From contig NC_081544.1 of the NCBI RefSeq assembly GCF_901000735.1, forward strand, positions 33,927,235 through 33,991,234: 64,000 nucleotides of DNA, given 5' to 3'. This DNA is from Corylus avellana (taxonomy: Eukaryota; Streptophyta; Magnoliopsida; Fagales; Betulaceae). This document shows positions 50,101-63,600 of this stretch, in pieces. How positions within the stretch are numbered: the first letter of the stretch is position 1; every line of letters starts with the position of its first letter. Position numbers and translations under genes: made by a program. The notes beneath the pieces are model-generated. The model was not told the DNA's origin. It searched no databases and saw nothing but the letters and a program-made list of their open reading frames with translations.

Positions 50101-51774
50101 CATGTGTGTGCTCTAAGTTGTTCCTATCCTTTAGGTCTGCTTTCATGGGGGAGATTATACTAGTTGTTCCTTTATAGAACAAAGTATATATGAACCGTCA
50201 AGTCTCAAGTTTTATTATTTTTATTGTTTGTCAATTCAAAGTATTTATTGCTTATTCACATAGCAGCAAAAAATGGAGTATACATCTCCCTGGTGAAAGA
50301 TGTTAGGAATGCTTTCGAAGGAAGTCCATTAGTGAAAATTGACTGCAAAGGGATGCATGCAACTGATTACAAGAAGTTGGGTGGTAAGCTTAAGGTCTGT
50401 AACATTTTCTGCTCTTCTAACTCCTCAGGCGGTAATAATGTTGCCAGATCTTGTAATTTTTTCTGTTCTTCTAATTCCTCAGGCAGTAATAGTGTATGCA
50501 GATCTTATATCCAAGCATGTGACACATTATTAGGTATTAAAGTTAAGAACGAAATATATTCACAGATTAGAAAGAAAAAGATTAAAAGAAGGGATGCTCT
50601 GACACTAAGTACAAACATAAATTTACATAATTTAGTATAGATATCTAATGGGTTATATGAAATATGAACTTCAGGTTTATCTTTGAAGGCCTGAGTTTTG
50701 GCTTTTGAGTCCTCACCTAATATACTAAAATGATAAACGGGGTTTGTCCTGTGAATCCCCTAGTAGTTCAGATGGGGTTTAAAAATGATATTGATGCTCA
50801 CAGAGTAACTCGTCAGATGTGGCTTTATTATCAATACTATTTTGAATTGATTGTGATAGATCAACTAAATTTTCACTTCTATAAATTGTTTCTCTACATG
50901 CTCTTAAAAACTTAAAAAGTTGAAAGGAATCATTGCTGCTGCATGTTAAAAATTATTCTATGAAGTTGTCATTTTCTAGTTTTGAAGTTTGTAAAAGTAC
51001 AAGATGGTCAAGTTAAATAAAAATCTTATAGTTTATTTGACATTTCTGGACAAAGGAGCTTTTTCATTTTTTATTGAAATTATGATTAATTTTTAAAACT
51101 TTTATAGCCCAGCCAAACTACAGAGATAAAAGCCTAATGACAGGCTTGGCTTGCGTAACAGGAGCATCCCATCACTTGGGTTTGGCTCACTGCAGAATAA
51201 ACTCTCCTCACCCATCATAGTTCTATGTATTACAAACCTCAGTGGTCCATCTGTATACGGGGCTCCAGAGGAGCCTAGCAAAAAAGCTAATGTAGCTCCA
51301 TAGGAAATGGTACCTTTCTAAGGTTTTATGTGACACTGAATGGGTCATTGCCAGTGCTGGTCCCACCTAAGTGGGATCATAGGAGGGGTGACTTGGATAT
51401 AATCCTACCCTTCAGTATCTTTTGTATGAAGTGACTACTCTCAAGACTTGAACCTATGCACTTGTGCCTGGCAGCCCAGACTTTACCATTGCACCAGAAA
51501 ATGTCCCCTTTACGGGTCATGCAATCAGACAGTCAATTAATAGGCCATGCCTTATACTTTTGAATGCTGTTTGATAGTCTCTATATTCTTTACTAGTTAC
51601 CTCAATCGTTCATTCATTCTGGATGCAATGCCATTCTCTCTTTTAACCTTTTCCTTCTTAACTTCGAACAGGAATTGGTTCCTTGTGTCTTATTATCTTT
51701 TGACAATGAGCAAGTATTGATGTGGAGGGGACAAGATTGGAAATCAATGTACGAAGATGCTCCTTGGGCTTCAA
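47167..51774. repeat. Second large direct repeat, copy 2 (continues past the repeat)
   Basis: Repeats 40131-44729 and then runs on into the rest of CAF2. Together with the gap pattern this indicates overlapping contigs that were not merged. Confidence 0.92.
47860..47878. repeat. (CT)n in the CAF2 leader
   Basis: Six nt longer than the same tract at 40817-40834 in copy 1, a typical allelic microsatellite difference. Confidence 0.8.
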
Positions 51775-53325
51775 TTCCCCCTGGAGTGGGCATCGCAGGT
51801 GATTTGGACGGTTCAGGTATGCATTAGAGAAGGAAATGGGACAAGCCATGTTGCAGTTGCACAATTTTCCTTTGAAACCAAAATTGAAACTACAGACACA
51901 CCAGTCAAGGGCACTAGTGCCTGATACATTAGGTTATTCATATTATGCAAACCCCAAAGTGTAGATAGTAGCCAGATGATTCTGTTCATGGGGTGGGAAG
52001 GTACTTGATTTTGGTTGTCTTAGTTCATAGGAAGACAATATGTTGTTGATATGGGTTTTTGATGATGGCATAGCAGGATACATCATGTTCATGTTCGCAG
52101 GGTCCATTGTGTCATGGATAGTAAACCTTTTGCACAAAAATAGACATGGTAATATATCTTAAGGAACTTTTCCAAAAGAAAATATATCCACTCCAATTTC
52201 CAGGAAGCCTCTGTTGGTCACTAGATTTCAGTTATTAGATTCAGGAAGAATACATTAGTGGCAACCATGTATAAGTTGACAACTAGACATTTATCTTGGC
52301 AGGGCCAGCTAGTTGAAATTTTGCTGGACACTAGTTTCAAATGAATTTGGAAAAGGAAGTACAATTGCGGCCTGTCTTTTGGGAAAAAGTTAAACAGGTC
52401 CTTACCAAGTGATTCAAGAGAAGCAATTTCCTTGAAATTGCATTACCAAGAACTGCGTCATGTTGACTATACCTACCCACAGTGCTTTTTTTGTTCTCTT
52501 CCTGTTAAATTATCATTGATCTAAAAAATTAAAGTAAATAAGAAACGGTATATTTGATCATTTTATTAATACTTTAATGCTTTCTGATTATAAATTTGAA
52601 ACTTGCATGTGGACAAAATTAATTTTTGTTACATATGAAAATTAGAACAGTCGCAACCCCCACCCCAAAAAGAATCCCAATTTGTCAGGTTCGTTCCAAG
52701 AGTGGTACATGTTTCAAAAAAAAAAAAAAAAAATCTGATATTTCCAGTCCACAAAGGATTAACTCTCCCTAGCAGTACTAGGTAGTTATGCTTGATATTG
52801 TGGCTTGTTAATTGTTCCCCACCGCTGCTTGTTAATATTGTGATATGATGACAGATTCTGCAATGTTCTAGCCTTAATTTTCTTTTTTCATGATGTTTTA
52901 CAGACAAGGATGACAATGATTGTTGTAAGGCTGATCCCAAAACAGTGAGCACAAGCCCTAAAATGATGCTGCTTTGGAAGCAAGCAATTGAGTCCAGCAA
53001 AGCGTTGTTGCTGGATGAGATTGATCTTGGTCCTGATGCTCTTTTGAAGAAGGTGGAGGAATTTGAGGTTATTTCACAGGCCACAGAGCACTCCTATCCA
53101 GCCTTAATCTTGTCAAGTGACGATGGTACAAGCAGCTCAGTGGCAGAGGCTGAAGATTATCCTCAAAGCGAGGGTTATAATAGTAAAGATGATTACATCT
53201 ACAGTGATAGTGACAACGACGATTATGAAGATTATGATAGTGATTCATTTGAAGATGTGGACTCACCAGTCCCTCCGGGGTCGTTACCTGTTGATATGAT
53301 TGCAGAAAAGCTCAAATGGGAATGA
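47996..53325 (+). CDS. CAF2: CRS2-associated factor 2, chloroplastic (CAF2), complete
   Basis: CRM-domain RNA-binding protein; CAF1 and CAF2 partner with CRS2 to splice subsets of chloroplast group II introns (known from maize and Arabidopsis). Exons 47996-48647, 48747-48874, 49469-49694, 50264-50394, 51672-51816 and 52904-53325; 567 aa. The length and N-terminus fit CAF2 better than the longer CAF1. The Ser/Pro-rich N-terminus looks like a transit peptide. Two CRM domains at about residues 180-290 ([33 protein letters not shown]) and 300-410 ([35 protein letters not shown]). The C-terminus is acidic ([18 protein letters not shown]). The start is MAIITASS; an upstream in-frame extension in this copy begins with GTG and is not used. 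All exon phases fit. Confidence 0.93.
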
Positions 53326-55179
53326 AATTGCTAAGAAAGATCAGAGGTATTCCTGTTCAATTGTGAAGTTGCTTTCTTTTACTAGAAGAAAATGAAGAGC
53401 TTGGTGAGTGTTAGATTGGCGATATTTGCAGGGAGACATGGGAAGACTGAAATGTAAATTTACCCTTGGGCAAACGTAAAAATGTATATATATGTAGGAC
53501 CAGGCTGCCCTTGTTCTTTTCTTCAAGGCTGGTCACATGGGTTTGCCCGATCAAATATGTTCAGCCATGAATATATGAAATTGTTGCACTCTTATCAGTT
53601 TAATAAAACTGAATTAGAGTAAATTATTAATGTAATCCAATTTATGGGTTTGTATGCAAATAAATGACACTCTTTATACCTATTTATCAAATGCATTTTA
53701 CACCGGCTATATATATATGTTAACCACATAATCAAATAAAAGTGTAGCCAATTAAACTACATCACATCAACCTATTTATGAAATTGGTGTGAAATTATCA
53801 AGAGAAAAACAAAGAACCCAACAAAAAAAAACAAAAAAAGAGTAACATAAGATTGACACAAATTTAACATCTAGAATTTGATTTTAAAGAAAGTAATAAT
53901 AATAATATAATATCTTCTTTCTTTTTCTTTTTTTTGAACAATATAATATCCTTGGTAAATGGCTGAATGACAGTCTCTTTTGTTGACCCAAAAATAAAAA
54001 TAAAAAAAAAGCAAGCGAAAGAACGTTCTTTCTGTTTACATCGTGGTCGGTATACCGGTCTAATTTGCATGTGGCCGCTGCTGGTTCCGTCTAGGGATTG
54101 CATATCCTACTCCCAATCCCACCAATCCAAGACTTTCTCAAACAAAGATCAAAAAGAAAAAGGAAAAATAATAAAAATTCATTGACAAGGAAAAAAAAAA
54201 GTGTATTCTGTCTACTCCACTGAATCTTCTCCAATGATCCAATCCCACGAGTAAGGAGTACGTCTGCGACATCAGACAACAAAAGCACATCCTTCTCAGA
54301 ATTCACAAACTACCTTCATACAAAGGTTATTGTCCTATACCCTTCTCTCTTTCTCTCTGGCAGCAGAAAGAAGCAAAGCATCTTCTTTTACATTGACACC
54401 TCTCACCTCCGCATTTTCATTTGGCGAAACCGTAAGTGCCACGCCTTTCTTTCTCGTACGTTTCATATTTTTTTCATATTTCAATGTGACCACAACCTTT
54501 TGGGTAAAACTGATTGAAAGTAAAGAATCTATGTTGTATTTTATAATATTAATCAGAACCCATATTGGTCCTTAGTTGATGTGTTTGTTCCTTACGTGCG
54601 TAACGCGAAATGTGAAGAACAAAAATGATTTTGATGATAAACTATTGCTTCAATATTAGTGGAGTTTGATTGCATGTACAGTGAGGGGGATTGAACTTTT
54701 GAGATTTGGGTTTTTGTTCCTTGACGCATGCTTGCTTGTTTTGTAAATTTGTTGGAGTCTTCATGGTTTTAATCTCTAGAATTTGTTTGTGAATAAGTGT
54801 TTGTGGGAAATTCAAAATGTTTCAGTTTCACTGTAATTTTTTTTTTTTTTTTTAATCCAAATTTATCTTTCTGAACTCTGTTTTCACTGTAAAGTTTGTT
54901 CCGTTTATTGCCTTCATTGAGATAGGACTTCTCTTGGGTTAACTTCCTTTTCCACAACCACCCACATTCTTCTTTTCTGATTTTTTTTTTTTTGGGTGTA
55001 TTTATTTTCAGACGCTTAGACATTAACTGTATGCACTTCTCCCTGAAATTGGTCTCCGCTTTGTATAGATTGAAGTTACCTAATTCTAAGGATAACCTTC
55101 TTTTTTTTTTCTTTAAAATTTTTTTACACCATCATTCATCTGAAAGTTGGTATAGACTTCCATTTCTTCTCCAACATAT
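53326..55179 (+). other. CAF2 3' flank and leader of the downstream membrane-protein gene
   Basis: After the CAF2 3' UTR comes AT-rich intergenic DNA. A probable leader exon at about 54300-54430 ends in a good donor (AAACC|GTAAGTG), with an acceptor (ATTTTCAG) near 55011, so the next gene likely has a 5' UTR intron. No other gene recognised. Confidence 0.45.
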
Positions 55180-58100
55180 ATGGCTTTGGGAATCAAACTT
55201 GAAAATATGATGAAAAGTGGAGCAAGTAATAATAACATCCTTAGTTTTTTATCAGGATCCTCAACCCATACTTGGCAGCCTGTCATGACTAGTGATGATA
55301 CTACCGCTGCTAGTTACTGGTTGAACTGGAGGTTCTTCCTCTGTGCTTTATGGATCTTAACCTCAATGGTTCTGGCATCACTTCTAATATGGAAATATGA
55401 AGGTTTCAACAGGCCAAGACAGGAGAGGAGAGAAAACCAGCGAGAAACAACAGGGTCTTTGTATGAGGATGAAGCCTGGAAGACATGTCTCAGAGGAATT
55501 CATCCTGCCTGGCTGCTTGCTTACAGAACAGGGGCTTTCATTTTGCTTTTGGCATTGCTCATCGCCGACGTTGTTGTTGCCGGAGGTGGCATTTTTTTCT
55601 TTTATACTCAGTAAGCCATCCTTGGTTCATCTATATCTTTCATCTGTCTATCAGGAAATACTTCCATATATATGGTCGACTTAGGTTTGAAAGTGCTGTG
55701 CTCATATAAGAACCCCACTTTAAATAAATATTCTCTAAATTTTATGGTGATTTAGATGTCACTACTTGGTTCTTTACCGCTTGAAGGATCATAGTCTGCA
55801 TCATTCCTCTATTATTGCATAATTCAAGCAGGGGCTTAAATTATTTTTAGGGGTTTATTCAGCATGCTAGAAATAGTTAACGTTATACTTCTACACTCTT
55901 TAATGGAGCACAGTTTCAATTCAATGTTTGGATTTTTGAGAACTCTTGGGACTTAATATCTGTCTACTTTGGTCAAAAACAGAGAGCTTATCTCGAAAGC
56001 TGAATAATTCCTTATTACATTCTCTATTCTTTTGCTCTGTGAGTGTTTTGAATACCTCGAAAAAGAGGGTAAGGTAAAGGGAGCGGGGAGGGGAAGAAGC
56101 AGGTCTTTTGTAGGTTTCCAGTGTTGCACTATTTTAATAACCAGCTTTGAATTCTCAAGTTTGACAATGAGTAATAATGAATATGCCACTTTTGCTGATT
56201 ATGTTTCTTGTGATTTTTCGTTGACTGCTGAACAGGTGGACATTTACTTTGGTCACGATCTATTTTGGGGTAAAGTTTTGAACTCTAAGCACTCTTGTGC
56301 AGATCCTTGTTTGTATATTGTAGTAAAGTTTGATAGAGATGAAATCGGGACATAACTCTTATCTCTTTTGTTCTTTGGAAATACTTCAATAATTGTTTGT
56401 TCTTTTAATTAATCTTCTTATCCAGAGGTGTTTAATAACACTACTTGGCTATTTAGTTCCTGCAGGGAAAAATTAACAGTTATCTGTCTGTCAATGTTTC
56501 AATGTCTTTAATTGATTTAGAAGTATGGTGCCTCCTTGTGTTCCATTTTACTTGTACATCATTGTTATATGTCACTTATGCTTTCAATTTCAATTTGAAG
56601 CTTGGAGTTTCATTCTCAATTTATGGATGTTTCAAGCACCATAAAGTTGGTGGCAATGTGGCTGATCATGCAAGTTTAGATGCAGAGCAAGGCACCTATA
56701 TAGCTCCCACGTTGGGGGAGAATACAGATATGTCCAATCTGTCCAAGAGTTCAGATACCCATGAAGAACCTTATGCTTGCCATTCTGCAGGTGTATGGGG
56801 TTATATCTTTCAAATCATTTTTCAGGTAATTATTCTTCTAAAATTCAGCTGCTACAGTTACTCTATGAATTTGAACTCTTCTGATTCTTGAGTTTCTTTC
56901 TTGTCTTCTCCAATAGCTTGTGTTCCATATATTCTATTCTTCATGTTCCTTTGATTGAGGTTGCATCTTAATTATCTCATTTTTAAGTATTTGATAGAAT
57001 ATCTTTTGAAAAAAGCTCGAGTACTATCCAGTTGTTGATTGCTGATTTGTATGATTTTAATCACATTTGGCAACTACTGTTTCTTTAACTTGCTTGTCAA
57101 AGAGAAAAAACATTTTGATGCTAAAGAGTAAACATATATTAAGTGTTTTTATATCAATTAATTGTTTACAAGAAAATCTCCATTTCAATAATAAGATGTT
57201 GATATCTTTTTCATTCTTGTTTTCTACCTGTAGATGAGTGCAGGTGCTGTGACACTCACTGATTGCGTATTTTGGCTTATTCTTTATCCATTTCTAACGG
57301 CCAAAGATTATGATCTGGATTTCGTAAGTAAAAACCTTATCACCACATTGCCATTTTATCAAGGTTGCACTTTAATGCCCTTGTGGAGGATATGTTTTTT
57401 TCCATAGAATACAGATATGACATATATGATATCATTTGGAAAGTGATTAAACCAAGACATTTGGTTCTTCTCCATCACTTAGCAGAAGCAAACACTGAAG
57501 CAGCAAAATGAGTAGTGTTTTTTCAAAAAAGACATTCTGGAATTTTGTCAGTGACAAGTTTTTTATTTTTTTTTCTTTTCTGGGCTGAAGGCAGTAAACC
57601 CATTTTCTTTCAACTATATTATCTTGTTTCATCAATTTAGCAAGCCAGGCCTCCATACAGGCGGAGGGCTAAGTGTTAGCAGTTTTATGCAAATGTCGCA
57701 ACCATCAGAATTTTTTTTTTCTTCCGTTTTTTGTTTTGCTTATGGTAATACAACTTGAGTTGTGTTTTTATCGCTAATAATAAACCCCTTGCATCTGATG
57801 AATGTGTTCACCTTTCAACTGCAGTTGATTATTAGTATGCACTCAATCAATGCTGTTCTCCTCCTTGGTGAGACAATCTTAAATTCCTTGGTAAGTTTGG
57901 TTCCTTAACGATTTTAGTGTTTTTTTCTTATTTTAATATCTTTAATGATCAGTTACAAATTTATAACTATATATTTCCCATTTTCAGCGATTTCCAATGT
58001 TTCGGATTGCATATTTTGTGCTCTGGACAGCTATATTTGTCATTTTCCAATGGGTCATACATGCTTGTGTTTCCATATGGTAAAATATTTTTCACAATCT

Positions 58101-58563
58101 ATTGATTATTTATTGTTACTCTTGTTTTGTTGTTGTTGTTATTAATGCTGTTGTTTTCTTTGTTCTTTTTTATGCTTACTTATTGTTCATTACATTTATA
58201 TCTTTTCCTTTTTTTCTTTTTTAACAGGTGGCCATATCCATTTCTCGACTTGTCATCTTCATATGCTCCATTATGGTATGCTGTCATTATCTATTTGATT
58301 GTTATTATAATGGGATATTACGATTGCAACTACTACTCTTCTTCTTCAACCTCCTTATTGTGAATGAAAGCACTGCACTCAACTCTCAAATATTTCCACT
58401 GCTTCTCATGATATTATCATTGTTGTGCCATTGTTGATTTTACAGGTACTTCGGCGTGGGCTTGATGCATCTCCCAAGCTATGGCATCTTCGCTTTAATT
58501 GTTAGGCTGAAGCGCGCGGCGTTGTCAAGATCATTCCCAGATTCTTATCAGAGTATTCGGTGA
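55180..58563 (+). CDS. Multipass membrane protein, rolling-stone-like (PTHR12242) family
   Basis: Function unknown in plants; I place it in the Rost/rolling-stone-like family from overall similarity to Arabidopsis proteins such as At3g27770. Exons 55180-55610, 56236-56269, 56601-56825, 57234-57323, 57825-57890, 57988-58079, 58228-58275 and 58446-58563; 367 aa. Membrane spans are visible: [39 protein letters not shown] followed by [20 protein letters not shown], then [20 protein letters not shown] with [42 protein letters not shown] and [21 protein letters not shown] hydrophilic, Ser/Glu-rich loop lies at about residues 170-220. [10 protein letters not shown] is a family signature near the end. 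The start at [11 protein letters not shown] is the first ATG of the open frame; [10 protein letters not shown], 37 codons further on, is an alternative. Confidence 0.85.
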
Positions 58564-60663
58564 GGATGTAGATCAGGCTTAGCACTACCTCTCCAAACCA
58601 TTTCATGCGAAATATTAGTAGTACAGGCATTATTCTTAGTGAGTTGCTGCAAAGGCATTATTCTTTACATCAGGAAGCAATGGAAAAGAAATTGGTATTT
58701 AGATTTGTGATCAGCCGATGAACATTATATTTTCCAGGACACAGATCATCAGATATGCATGTCTTTCTGTCTCCACAGAGCATTAATTGTAGTAAATATG
58801 TTTGTTCTGGGGTGATAAATCAATAAATTCATTGTAAATTGTTACTTCAATTTGATTCTACTTTTTCATTTTTGACCTCAAAAACACTTTCATTCGAGTG
58901 TAAGTGCGAGATTTGTAAGTGAATTGAACCAAGTTATTCTCAGCCATCTATCTGTAAGATTAGTTATTTTAGATTGCTTTGTGGCATCTCCATTGACAAA
59001 CTCTTACTAGCATGTTTCCAAATTCAAATTGGAAGTGCACAAAAGAAAAGGGTGATTACTGTAGTCATCTTTGTGCTTGGATCAATCCATAAAGACTTTT
59101 CAATTTTCTCCTTAAAAGTAATTCCTACTAATTCCGTGCCTCCATTATAACTTGGTAAGCGGCTGGTTAAGAAGATTGAAATGACTGTTCAAAATTTCGC
59201 ATATATACCTTCGAGGGTAAAATAAAAATTTGATTTTTTGAGTTGGATTGATTTTATAGGATTTCAACAACTTTTTGTGTAACAACATTTTTTTTGAGAT
59301 TATGAGCTGATAAATTTATTTTCTTGAAGTTAAGGAATACTCAGTTTTTTCTTCTGTTGTTGCCTCAGTAGATTACGAAGTAATATTAACACTGTAAAGA
59401 ATAAATTACAGCTGCATATTCGTGTATTGTGTTGTACTATATAGACATATGTGGAGCGATCAAATGAGGATTCCTTGTGCTATTATGATAGAAATGCTAC
59501 CAATGATAAACTCCTATTACCAAGGGGTTCTTCCTCCCTCCACTTAAGTATGATAATATCATCTTGCAAAATTGACAGTGGCCCATGATTCAATATCTAC
59601 AAATGTTGGCACATGATTCATCCTCTATTCACCCAGTTCATTATACATCCACACAAGCCCTTCACATTTTAAATAGGAAAAAATTCACTTTACCCCCTCT
59701 GAAGCTTCAGGAATTTTTTAATTTGAACCCCAAAGTTTAAAAATTGACAATATACCCCCTAATATTTCAAAATTTTTCAATTTTAACTTTTCGTTACTAA
59801 TTTCCGTTAAATTAAATGAAAATTAAAAAAAATAAATAAATAAATAAAAAACCCAAGGGTAATTATGTAATTTCATAAATTTTCGTCCAATTTGACAAAA
59901 ATTAGTAACAGAAGGTTTAAATTAAAAAAAAAAATTGAAACATTAGGGAGTACATTGCCAATTTTTAAACTTTTGAGTTCAAATTGAAAAACTCCTGAAA
60001 CTTATGAGGGTAAAAGTGAATTTTTCCCTTTTAAATATGACACAAGTTAGACCCTTCTTTTACTTTTATATTTTTGTGAAGAGGAGGGGGCCGGGGGGTT
60101 GGGAAGAAGCATTCGTAGCGATGCCCCTATGCACTTACTTAGCAGCCAAGCACTCAATAGTGGGCCATCAAATGCAGACCTAAGAGAATGAGTGCAGTAT
60201 CGAAATCACAACTCCATTTTTATGTTCATCGACCCAGAAATCATCCAATTAGTTCTTAGAATAAACACATAAGATAGAATGAATAGCCAAAAAGGCAAAG
60301 ATCAATGAAAGACCATGGATGGACAATGCAAATGCAATCAAATGTCAGACAGTTAGTCAATAACCAGTTGGTGTGGTTGGAGAGGCAAGATTGCTCCAAC
60401 TACAATCAATAGCAATGCAAATGGTAAATAATCATTTGAATATCTTTTAAAACAAAGTAATTTCATCATATGCAACAGTGTCTGTCGGTGTCTCCAAGTA
60501 AATTCACTCTATCCGAATAAACCCCTCCTCCCACATTTTCCTCCTCTTTAAGCCCAATTGGGTGTCTGCAGCTTCCTAGAGCTCTTCCAAACAGCATGCG
60601 ACACTCAAGCAAGCTCTAAAAACAAAAACATTACATTTCGAAGAACCTGGAGAGAGCATCCTT
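58564..60663. other. Convergent intergenic region
   Basis: 3' flanks of the membrane-protein gene (+) and SRPRB (-). Contains the MULE-type element at 59676-60028. No other gene recognised. Confidence 0.5.
59667..60037. mobile_element. MULE-type element with perfect 9-bp target-site duplication
   Basis: Element 59676-60028 (353 bp). TTTTAAATA flanks it exactly on both sides (59667-59675 and 60029-60037). The ends are long inverted repeats of about 95 bp, starting GGAAAAAATTCACTTTACCC on the left and reading GGGAAAAATTCACTTTTACC on the opposite strand at the right. No coding capacity, so non-autonomous. Confidence 0.88.
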
Positions 60664-63600
60664 TTAGGGCTTTACATGTTCCCTGATAAACTGTTCCACT
60701 TGAGATGTCTCACCAGTCAAACCAGAAGCTTCTGCAACAGTAACTTTGTTGTGGCACTGAGAGAAAGAAAATGCTTCATCAGGCACCCCAAGTGTGAAGT
60801 CACTTGAAATGTCAGCTGCCGAAATTGCACTTCTTGATGTCCTTAATTTGTCACTGTTAAGTGATAAAAAGCGTGCGAGTTAGAATTCAAACAGATGGAA
60901 TCAAACGTATTACATGGTATTTTCAGTGAGCGACGAAAATATGACCACAACCTGTGCATTATCCAAATTCAACAACTCACTCTTGATGGATAATGATTGT
61001 CAATTACAATAATCATACTGTTACCAACATTTTCATGGATACAATTGAAGCAATGCAAAAATCTCTTCTCATCTATAACTTGAATTTAATCAATAGTAAC
61101 CACATATAAAAATGTGTAATAAAAATGAAACTGATGAAGGAGGAAGAATGAAAGTGACCAAGGATGAAAAACAAAGTGAGAAAAGAACTCAAATACAAGC
61201 ATATCATATATATCGTGCAATATCATAGAGCACCATCCAGTGAACTAAGAACAAAAGGACCATAGAAAAGATATCACATCAAACTATCTCCATAAGACTC
61301 ACATAAGATAATTGCAATGACCACATTGAGAGCAAACATTTTGTGGAAACAATTGATATAACAGATTGATATCTCTCCCTCATGTATAAAAATTAAAGTG
61401 CAAATGATTATCAAAATGGGCAAAAGCAGCAGTACAATCCCATCCACAGCTTGCAAAAAAATGTGCAATAAATGCAATCAACTAAAAACAGAGATAAAAG
61501 ATTTAGAAGCCATACATTTCCTTCTCCATCTGTTTTCTGATAAACTCCTTGGTATGTGCTGTCACTTTGTCAGTTTTGTTGCACAGAAGGAGTACTGGAA
61601 TTTTCTTATTCACAACACTTGCCTTAGTCAATATATCATACAGGTACCTTTGCAAAGTAAGTATCAATGTTACAATCTTTTCATGCAAATATTTGTTTGT
61701 CAATTCTAACTGCCAGTTGCTCACCAACTGTGTGTTGCTAACACACACCGACTCATTGGGGACCCATCAGGGTCCAGGCCGTGGTGCCAGGGTGATACAA
61801 AGAAAGTGAGCAAGGGGGGGGTGTAAGAAGTGATTTTAACCATATATTTATATTTCAGCTTTGACAAAAAGTAAATAAGTAAAATTTACTCTGAAGCAGC
61901 ACGACAGTTAGGTAAGAATTCCAAAGCATCCACCACAAAAACTATTCCAGCTGCTTGAGGCAAGAACTCATCTAGTTTGGGTCGAAGACGAGAATGACCA
62001 GGAACATCAACCAGATGAACGGGTTTTACTTTTCCCTCCTGTCAAATACAAGTGTAGAAAGATAGTTCATTGAGTCTGTGATCCAAATAAGCAACAATAA
62101 AATGAAGAGGAAAATCACTACAAACAATCTCATGTTCACATGGCAGTTGAAAGAGTTGGCATATTATTCTTCTTTGCTCAATCATTTGACCAAAATAGGT
62201 TAAAATATATTACCTTCGCTGTTTCGGAGTGAAGCACAAAAGTGTCCTCATTTGGTTCCATTGATGTAACAGTACCCTGATGGGAAGAGCCATCCCGAAG
62301 CTGAAATGGGCATAAAATCATGCATGAAAGTTAGATTAGCATCCATAAGGCATAACTATATCTTTGTACATAAATTAATTAGTAACTACTAATATCAGTA
62401 ACACGTGGGAAAGTATCTTTTTTTATGCTATAAATAAAGTTTTGTTAGAAGAAAAAAGAGAACATCCCAAGCGAAGAGGACGCCAGTAAAGGAAAGGTCA
62501 GCTCTTTAAAACAGACAACATCAAGAAAAATTAAAAGGATCAGAGAAGAATCACACTTGAAACGCCAAGAGCCAATGATGTCAAAAATAAATTCCAAGGA
62601 ACACCATCTAAATCTTGTGGATAAAAAATCCAATCCCCTTGAAAGCTCAATCCCTATGCTTTGCAAATGCACCACATCAAGCAAGACAGCTCTGCCTTAC
62701 AAACAACAAACTGCACCCCCTATACTCCAAAAGCTTCATAACAGAATAGAACATGACCCAAAATAAACAAAACTAATGCAAAGACCAAAGAACGATACTG
62801 CCAGGTCGCCAAACTGTGCAAAAGATCCCCCCCCCCCCCCCTAATATTTTCTAAGCTTCCCGGCAGCTCTTTTTAATAAAAACACGCACCAACAACATCA
62901 TTCATTACCACACCATTATTTCTGATGCTACAGTACTACGCTATGTACACATTTATCTGTAAATTGACAAAATTTCCCATCCTAGTAGTTTCTTTTAAAT
63001 GCCTTATTAATGTACTCCAAAAAACTAAGTGATTGGAGCGAACTATTAGTTGCAAAGAAGTTGATATAATCACTAGTTTTTTAAGAAAAAAAAAAAAAAA
63101 AAACTAGTGATTATATCAACTTCTTAAGAGACCTGAAGGACCCAACACAACCATAGTAAAAATGTGTGGCCGACTCTCAATGTAGCATCAATCCCTTCAT
63201 TGGTTTAGTCAATTTGGTGTAAAAACAAGCAACAAGAGATGACTTTTCCAATTAATTGATACTAGGAGTGCAGGCGGTAAGACTAATGTAGAAACATAGT
63301 TCAAACATATAATATCTCCACAACTGGATGCACTAAATTATCAAATTGTTCACAACCAACACATCTCAAGGAATAAAACCAACAATGCTGACGCTTACTT
63401 GATAATATAGAACAGTTTTTCCACTCCCAGAAAGCCCAGTCAGCACAATGGTATTCGATTTCGCACGTTTGAGCACCCGAACTGCCAACCAAAAACAGTA
63501 AACACAATCCCATTAAATTTTGACGGCACAACATAAAACTATAAACACGTAGTTAAGAATGTGGGCAGCATAGTACTGAATAGGAGCAAAAGGGTCGTGA

